Positions 1 through 9,400 of a stretch of 60,000 bases of DNA are shown in pieces. Below the pieces are notes generated by a model that had not been told where the DNA came from, ran no database searches, and saw nothing but the letters and a program-made list of their open reading frames with translations. A program made the position numbers and the translations under genes. Origin of the DNA: Lineus longissimus. Lineage: Eukaryota; Nemertea; Pilidiophora; Heteronemertea; Lineidae. The stretch is taken from NCBI RefSeq assembly GCF_910592395.1, contig NC_088317.1, positions 15,068,001 through 15,128,000 of the forward strand, written 5' to 3'. Position 1 is the first letter of the stretch; each line of letters begins with the position of its first letter.

Positions 1-380
1 TGGCGCTTTGGTTGCACTGTGGGGTGGCGCTCAAATTTGGCCCCAAAGCGCTTCACATTAAAAAAACTCTGCCCTCTCGGTCTTAATTTTAGTATGTACA
101 GAGGCCCGCCAGTGCGGTGTTGGTCTTAAGCATTTTTAATGATGAGAAAATTCAACTTACAATTGTTCCTGACATGATTGTTTCTACCGAGTTCTAAAAC
201 ATTTATGGTTGAACATTCCCTGAATATTAAGACTTTCTGGTATTTGGTTTTGTAATTGCCATTTTATTTCTGATGAATATTTTTACATTTTTGCCATTGT
301 TCTCTGGGGCTGTTTGTGCCATTTTAGTTTTTCAAAAAGGCAATTTCTTGTATTTGTTTTCCTTAACTCTGTTTACTGAG
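1..380 (+). other. CUL4 intron upstream of the first visible exon
   Basis: No segment here matches the CUL4 residues expected just upstream of HCRQM. The sequence is AT-rich and I see no repeat or RNA gene in it. Confidence 0.6.
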
Positions 381-446
381 ACGGTCGACCATGAGCAGTA
401 TCTGAAGCTGCTAGCCACATATTGGAAAGATCACTGTCGTCAAATG
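381..446 (+). CDS. CUL4: CUL4 visible exon 1
   Basis: The exon encodes 22 residues ending WKDHCRQM, matching the cullin-repeat segment before MIRSIFLFLDRTYV in CUL4. The donor is ATG|gtaagt. The acceptor is taken as the AG at 379-380 after a pyrimidine-rich tract; this left edge is the least certain boundary of the gene. Phase 0 at both ends. Confidence 0.85.
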
Positions 447-3400
447 GTAAGTCCAACAACTGTCATGTTATTGTCGAAAATGAACAAACATTTTGAGCCA
501 TGTTGTCCTGATTATAATATCCTGAGTGACTGTAATCAAGACGGAATAAAAAACAGTTTCCAGCGTGAAGGAAGAAATTTCAAGTTCACCAAGGCAAAGA
601 GGAAGTAGTGTTTCAACGAAAGAGTTTTAGCATGGCGCATCATCCTGGCATTTTTCAATTTCTCCTTTTACCCTTCTCTTCCACAAGTGGCTTACGCATT
701 TCCATCTAAAAAGGGCTCTGAACCCTGCCTTTCTCAGGCTGTGCCCTTCTCTGCCCTGCCTTTTTGGATTCTTAGATGAAATGCCAGGAACTCCACCAAG
801 GAATTTGTTATCCTGAATTTCGATCCCTGAGCATGTAAACAGCAAATGGGCAATGTGTGTGACACCATATATACCACTTCATTTGATATACAGTAGAACC
901 TCCCGTAGCAGTCACCTCTAATAAGAACACCCTCTCTATTGAGGATACTAATTTTGGTCCCAAATTGGCTGTTGCCATTCAATTTGACCTCTCTAATCAG
1001 GACACCTCTCTATAGTATTAAGGACAGTACCGAGGGTGTCCTTAATAGAGAGGTTCTACTATATTTTAATATCTTCCAGATCAATGTTTTATCTGCTGCA
1101 CAAATATTTGCATATTACAAATGTATTTCATCCACTCCTTCAATTCATTTCAGTTGATGATTCGAAGTATATTCCTTGTCCTGGACCGGACATATGTTCT
1201 GCAGAACTCCTCCATTGCATCCCTCTGGTAAGTCTCCTGTGGCCTTCGTGATTTGTGACTTAGACTTGATCAGTTTGGCTAGCTTTTTTCTCTTGGGGAG
1301 CAAAAGCCTCTCTGGGTGGGCAAAACACTCTTCTTGAATTTTTTGGCCAAAATCACAGTCAAAACACGTTTTTTTTGTGACTTCTGGGGTCACTCCCCTC
1401 CTAGTTACACCCCTACGAACGATGCAGGCCTTCTACTGCAGTGAAGTCAAATACTTTCAATGCGTCTCCCTTGCTATCTCACTTTTCTCTCTCCTTCCAT
1501 CACCAGGGACATGAGTTTAGATTTGTTCCGAATCCACATCATCAGTAACAAGGTGGTGCAGACGCGGGCTGTGGACGGCATGCTGGTCCTGATCGAGAGA
1601 GAGCGCAATGGTGACATGGTCGACAGACAATTGCTGAAGAGTCTACTACGAATGTTGTCAGATTTGCAGGTCAGTTTTTTTTCTGAAATGTACTTTAAAA
1701 CCTCAAGACTCCTTTCTACTGTAGCCGTCCAATTTTTATGCGAGTTTCATTGTTGCACATTTTGCAAGCAATCACAATTTACAAAAAATGAAAGTTGATT
1801 TGATTGAAATTTGTGATCTGTTAAAATAAATTGTGATTTGAAATAAAAAAATTAAGAAGTATTCTTGATTTTCTGAATAGGTGTGAAAATTTGGCGGTTC
1901 ACAGTGCTCAAAATTGCACATATCTCTATGTACACGCCTCGTGATGAGTTGCTCTAGTTGGTTTGCTTGCTTGTTCAATATGAATGCAAGTGAGTTAAAT
2001 GAACAATTCAAGATAACGTAAGTGCTGACGGGGTATGGGAGTACATGTGTGAAGTCCTCTCCCAAGAGATTGATGTCTAATCGTGGTTACTACGACATAT
2101 GTGTTTGGTCAGGTGACACTGATGTAGTAATTTACAGAATAACAAATAATTTTTTTGACAACTGCAAATCCATCAGAAACATTTCCCCTGTCAGACCCAG
2201 TTGATACTTTCTGTTAGGATCTGTGTACTGACCAAGGAAAGGCCATTTGCACTTGTTAAGCCCAAATGTGTGGAGATAAAAGTAACTTGATTTGAAGACA
2301 AACTTAACAAAACCCTGATGATGCAAGTGGATGTTCTCTCCAATACTCAAACTTTAACATAGTTCTTGAGCAACTGGCCCTTTAAACGAGAAACTTGCTG
2401 TTTCTTTCATTTGTATCTGTTTAATTTTGAGTTTGTGTTTGAAAGTGTCATTATAGATGAACTTGTCCAAATCTTCAATATCTTTCCTTTTAGGTGCCTT
2501 GACCAGCACCCTTGCCTTGCTGCAGGCTAACGACTGCAGCGTCCTCCTATTCCCCCTTGCATCTCCGTTGGCCTTGGGTCTAATTTGCAGTTGAAATTGT
2601 TGACTTTCTTTCCAGATCTACCAAGAAGCATTTGAACAGAAGTTTCTGTTGGCCACAGACCGTCTTTATGCCGCTGAGGGCCAGAGGCTTATGCAAGAGA
2701 GAGATGTGAGTATACTTTAAAGGGTGTCAAATTTCACCATATAATGTTTTAGCTGTTTTTGACAAATGACTACGTCACTTTCTCATAAATCGGTAAGGTT
2801 TCGAAATGCACATTTTCTAGAAATTGATGGTTTAATCCCGCCCGGACGGCTCGCTTCGATGCCGTTTTCGTTGATGACGTCACAACATGAACATTTTCGC
2901 GGTCGCGATGGTTTACATTCAGCGATTTTATAATAAATCTAATCAAAAATGGAAAATTTGAGCTTTACATTTGTGATCAACAATTAAAAACGGACGTATT
3001 TCCGCAAAGTTGTAAATCACATCATAGTATCACTTTAAGGTTCGATCGGTCTTCTTCTGCATTCAACCTGCCTTTTAACTACATGTATAACTTCCGTCCT
3101 CTTGCAGAGAACTGTTGACAAACAATAGGTCTGACGCCACAACCAACCAAAGTGATTTGTGTCGGCTGCTCTCTCTTTGGTTAAGTTTAAATAAACCTGT
3201 TCATATGGAGAAGTATTTAGAAAATATTTTGAAATTTTCAGGTGCCAGAATACCTTGCACATGTTGATAAAAGATTGAATGAAGAGTCTGAGAGGTTGCT
3301 ACACTACCTAGACCAGACTACCAAGTGAGTAGAGTGTAGACTGACTAATAATAACTCACACAACGTAGTGAGTGTAATGGTTACGTATGTATACACTGTA

Positions 3401-6400
3401 TGTCAAGTGTAAACAAAATTCATATATCCATCATGTCCATTGAATCTGAAAAAATTTGTGCAGACCATGACAATTCTGGTTCCGGTACAGTTTGTCGCAT
3501 TCCATATGGGCCGCGTGTTGGCCGATCCTGCATTCATGACACACCGCACCCACAGTTACGACGTCGGACGTGAATCCCATTGTTTCCTTCCTCGTGACGC
3601 AATTATTTCATGACGTCATGAGTCATTGACCATTCACACAAGTAGATTTATTCACACCGGTGCCACTGAAGTGCGGGTGTGGGACATCATGTATTTAAAA
3701 ATCGTCTGCTTGGTAGGACATACAGTTGTGTGAGTTCACTGGAGCTTGCTCTTTACATATTATCTGTTATTGACGAACTTTCCGAATTACTTGTAGCTGA
3801 TGCATATGCCTTGGCAAGCAAATGACACAAAGTGGAACATGAGTAGATTGTAATGGGCTCCTCCTCACTGATTGAAGATGGAGTTTTGGGCCAGTGAGCC
3901 TGATTGGCGCTCGGGCAGTAATGAGTAGACCAGCAGCCCAGGGCCGTCTGGGTAGTTGAACTGGGTACCAATATGGTAGTGGAATTACAGAGAGGGTCAC
4001 CTGGGAGGTCCAGATTCGGTAGTCTGGGAGGGACCCCAGTACTTGCTGCGACATGCAGCAAATGCTCACATGAGGGGAGAAGTGTTGCAGGAGTGTATGA
4101 AATGTGTGATCATATCTCTAAGACCAAAATCTGGTTGAATTTTAGGTATTTCTTCAATCTGTCATTCTCCGTTTTAATATTTTCCTCCATTTTTAGGAAA
4201 CCCCTTATATCATGTGTTGAGAAACAGTTACTGGAGCAACATCTCTCAGCGTTGTTACAAAAAGGTAAGCCTAGAGACTTTGGCTGCACTTCTGTGAGAA
4301 TTGTCATCCCAAACTTCATTTCACATCACAGGTATAAAAAATCTTGCCTTGAGAAAAAAACTTGTGTATGAAAAAAGATGTTGAAGTATTTGGTATCGCC
4401 TTCCAATTCCATCAAAAATTCCAAATACAGTGGAACCTCCCTTAGTAGACACCTCTCTATTAAGGACAACTTCTCTATTAAAGACACTAGTTTTGGTCCC
4501 AAATTGGTTGTTTCCATTCAATTTGACCTCTCTAATTAGGTCACCTCTCTATTAAGGACAGCACTTGTCAGTTCCAAGGGTGTCCTTAATAGAGAGGTTT
4601 TACTGTACCTTTCTTGTTGATAAGAGGATGTTTTAAGAGTGTCAAACCAAGTCTTCAGAGGCCTATTTTATGATCTGCAATTTGTAAAACCTTTACACCC
4701 CCACTTTTCTTTGTGGACTTGTCTAATGCAGTCTAAACAGGGAAAATGGGGGGAAAAGCTTAAAAAGACATTCAATCCTTGGATGAGTGTCTACCATCAT
4801 TATTGATGATTTATAAACTTCGTTTTAATTTTTTTTCAAGGTCTCGATCAACTCCTGGATGAAAATCGGATAGAGGATCTTTGCCTAATGTATCAGCTGT
4901 TCTCGCGTGTGAAAGATGGTCTCAAAGAATTGTGCACAGCATTTGCTCAATTCATCAAGGTAAACATGCAGTAGAACCTCTCTATTAACTCTTTCCCTAC
5001 TCACCCGGTACATACTGGGTCCTGCGTAATACTGGCCCGCAGTAATGCGGACTGCTAAATAGTCCCCAAGTTCTGTCGTTCAAAAACAGTCCCTACAAAA
5101 GTCTCTGGTTGGTGTATACACCTGAATAAAATGAGATGGCAGCACTGCACTCAACTCAATGCACACCTAGTCCCTAAGATTGGGTATTATTTTACAATGA
5201 AACTTTTCCAAAGCCAACTTGGGATCTAGGCTGCCCGGTCAATATCGTTTGCGGGCAAGGGGTAAGGTTCATTATGAAAACCCTGCGGTAGTGAAAGGAT
5301 AAAGGGCACTTTCGGGACTGACAAGTAAGGAATCTGACCCTACAAAGTTTGTTCTGTGAAGGCAGTATGATCTTGGTCGTGTTGTGAAATATTCTGACTG
5401 ATTATTGTCATTTCATAGAATTGTCATTGATTCTGTTGTCACCTTTTCAGAAAACTGGTCGAATGATTGTGATAAACCTTGAAAACAATGTAGACAAGGA
5501 CAGAGATATGGTGCAGTTGTTATTAGGTGAGGAAAATGTGTGAGATCTTTCAAATCCTGATTTCCCTACTTGAAGGGCTTACATGTGTGTAACAGAGGAA
5601 AAACATCAAGGTCCAACCGGAGATTGAACCCGGGACCTCTCGCTGATAAGGCCATCACTCTACCGACTGAGCTAAAGGGAATTTCCCCTCTAGCCAGGGC
5701 TAGTAGGAATGATGCCACCACTACATGTTGAGCACACATGCCGGCTCCTGTAACTTCTCAATTGTTTCTTTGTAGATTTCAAAGACAAAATCGACAACAT
5801 TATATGCACGTGTTTTGCCAAGAACGACAAGTTTAAAAATGCGGTGAAAGAGGCATTTGAGCACTTCATAAATCAACGCCAGAATAAACCTGCTGAGCTC
5901 ATCGCAAAATATGTCGATTCCAAGTTACGGGCTGGCAATAAGGTTAGTCTGCTAAAACATTAGATTAGGAGCAGAGCATTATAAACTATTGGAGGACTGT
6001 ATTTGCTCTATAATTGATATCAAGAACTGATAAGAATCGTCTTCATGAAATGTTTGGAAAATATTAGGTGTTTTGAATTATCATGTAGGAGGAAACCAGA
6101 TACCCAGAATTTCGCCGTCTCCATCACATGAGGTTGACTTGATATGATATTGTGCCTAAGACATCAGAGGTAACAACTAATGATGTTAATTCTGAACATC
6201 GGACTTACATGTACCGCTGCACAATTGTGGCGAACTGGCTCCGAGAATGAACTTTGCCGTTTATGCTCTGATGAGAGTTAGCGTAATTCTACAATTTTTG
6301 GTTTGCTGATCCACATTTTACCTACATAGACTTGGTCACATCATCACAATTCAGAGTAGAGAGGTGTCCGTCCCAGAGAGGTTTTGGTTACAGGAAATGA

Positions 6401-9400
6401 CTTCGAAAAAATCTTAGCTAAACGGACATGTCAGTAATGTGGCAGTGTCTGCCTTGGAGAGGGCCCGCAAGGGTGGTTCTACTGGCGTACTGTACTATCC
6501 AAACATGAAAAATTTAACATTCTCTATATTTCAGGAGGCAACCGAGGAAGAACTAGAAAAATTATTGGACAAAATTATGGTCTTGTTTAGATTTATACAC
6601 GGTGAGTGTCCGACTGCGTTCGTTTTTCAATTGCTTGGTCTGTTTTGGAGTTGGAGGCCTTCAAACTTGGCCTTTTTCACCACATGTCACCCTCTAACAC
6701 CATTATGGGCCACCTTGAACCGCTGGCCACCTTGAATCGCTGTGATGACATTTGCACAATAAGGGGACAGGTTAGTCCTGTTTTGAATGCATCCCCCCCC
6801 TAATTTGATTAATTTCTGGCCAGCCTACAGCATTTCTTGCAAATGATGTTGTAATTTTGACACTAAATCTAACCTTTGTACCTGTTTTAGGTAAGGATGT
6901 GTTCGAGGCGTTCTACAAGAAAGATCTTGCCAAGCGGCTGCTGGTGGGGAAGAGTGCCTCGGTCGATGCTGAAAAATCTATGCTGTCCAAGCTTAAGCAG
7001 GGTGAGTACTACCATCAGTGTCCACTTCTGCTGTTTGGAGGATTTCTATTTTTTTCCCAAGTGAACGTTGCTAGAGATTGCCAAAGTCACGTTGCCAAGG
7101 CCACGTTGCCAAAGCCAGTTTCTAATTTCATAGTGCATCCATAAAAATAGGAGTGATTTATTTCTTTTCTCTCCTCGCAGAATGTGGTGGAGGCTTCACG
7201 AGTAAACTGGAAGGAATGTTCAAGGACATGGAGTTATCAAAAGACATTATGCTTGCCTTCAAACAGGTATGGTTTTTTTTCCTATCTATTTCCAGTGCAC
7301 TACATCCTACCATCTTACGTTCATCAAAACGTCATCAGGTGGATTCCCATAGATCTGCCGTATCTTCCCAATTGCCTGTTAGGAGAACAAGAATGGTGAT
7401 AGCTGAGCCGTTTGTGGACGATCAATTAGAGTCCTTTAGTGCCAATATGCCACCTCATGCCTTTCATGTTATGACCCCAAAACCTAGTTTCTGTTTCGTG
7501 TACCAAGAATTTTGGTTATTGCATGTACAGTAGAACCTCCCTTAGCGAACACCTCTCTATTAAGGACACTAGTTTTGGTCCCAAATTGGATGTTTCCATT
7601 CAATTTGACCTCTCTAATCAGGACACCTCTCTATTAAGGACAGCACTTGTCAGTCCTGAGGGTGTCCTTATTAGAGAGGTTCTACTGTACATGCAAGATC
7701 TTGCTGAATTTACAACATTTTCTCCCTCCACAGTATATGAACAACCTACACGCGCCGGGTAGCATCGATCTGACAGTGAATATTCTCACGATGGGATACT
7801 GGCCAACGTACGTCCCCATGGAGACTCACCTTCCGCAAGAAATGGTGCAATTCCAGGAAATATTTAAGAAATTCTACCTTGGCAAACACAGCGGCCGGAA
7901 ACTACAGTGGCAGTCGACACTAGGACATTGTGTTTTGAAAGCGGTGTTTCCGGGCGGAAGAAGAGAATTACAAGTGTCGCTCTTCCAGACTTTGTGCCTC
8001 TTATTGTTCAATGATGGAGATAATTTTACATTTGAGGAAATTAAGACGGCTACAGCTATCGGTAAGTGATAAAGGGAGTACAGTGGAACCTCCCTTAGCG
8101 GACACCTCTCTAAAAAGGACACCCTCTCCAAAAAGGACACTAGATTGGGTCCCTCATTGGTTTTGTTTCCATTTAGTCAGGACACCTCTCTTTTATGGAC
8201 AGCACTTGTCAGTTCCAAGGGTGTCCTCAATAGAGAGGTTTTACTATCATAGCAACTCTGCGTTGCCATAGACCGAAGTGTACTCTGTTTGGCTTTTCAA
8301 ATTCAAAGTTGTTCAGGTACACTCGGTTGAAGAGTATCCTTTCAGCACTTATGGTCTTTGGCGGCGATCGTTTTGAAAATGACCAAGGGACCATCTGACA
8401 TAATCTTTGAATACTAATCCATGTTTGATTGGGGTATTAAACGGTTGTGATTTCGCAAGATAGATGGCAAGGATCGCATCACTTCGAGCCGTCGATCTGA
8501 CATCCCTTAAAAGAGGGGATAAAGTGCCATTTGTCAGGGCATCCCACCCTATACCTTTTGTAATGAATTTTGTCGAGGGTTTCTATAAGGCTGCCATACC
8601 TTAAGTTGCTTGCCACCTTGTGTTGGACACTGGTGAACCTTCTTGAATATCAAGGGTACCCCCTCCCACCTTGAGAAAACCCTGTGGAGGGTTCACATTA
8701 ACCGCTGCGTAAGATATATCCAACTGTCACCTGAGACTGAATACTGAGAATGAGAGACACACAAGTAAACCACTTAATTGCTATTTCAGAGGATGGGGAG
8801 CTGAGGAGGACGCTGCAGTCATTAGCCTGCGGCAAGGCAAGGGTGCTGGTCAAGGAACCTAAAAGCAAAGATATCGAAGATTCGGACAAGTTCATCTATA
8901 ACGACACTTTCAAACACAAACTTTTCCGCATCAAAATCAATCAGATACAAATGAAAGAAACGGTAAGTTTCTCATTTAAAGGACCAGTTGCTCGATAACT
9001 ATGCTAAAGGACCAGTTGAGTAATTAGCAGCAATATAACATGGTTACCTTTCACACTGCCGTGGGTAGTTTCCATCAGTGATAAGGACAGGAAACGTTTA
9101 TCAAAATCCATGGAACTTTTCGCAGGTATCTTATTTTCGTCGTACGCAGTAGTTAGTTGGTCACCAGGACTACAATATTTAAAAGATCTTTCAAAGAGTT
9201 ATAAAATGGCTATTTGTTTAAATCTTTTAAATTTTTATCGGTGTATGAACTCGCATGTGTTGTTCATTTCATTTTACAGCAAGAAGAACAACAGAACACG
9301 ACCGAGCGCGTGTTCCAGGACCGACAGTACCAAGTTGATGCCGCCATCGTCAGGATCATGAAAACGCGAAAGACGCTGAGTCATAATCTCCTAATTACTG

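Noticed and set aside
3753-4069. Two ~100-codon antisense frames in a CUL4 intron
   Set aside because: They overlap each other in different frames, are rich in Ser/Thr and match nothing I know; treated as chance.
5610-5681. A functional tRNA-Ile(UAU) gene
   Set aside because: The acceptor stem has only two pairs and the anticodon stem is mismatched, so it is better called a tRNA-derived repeat.
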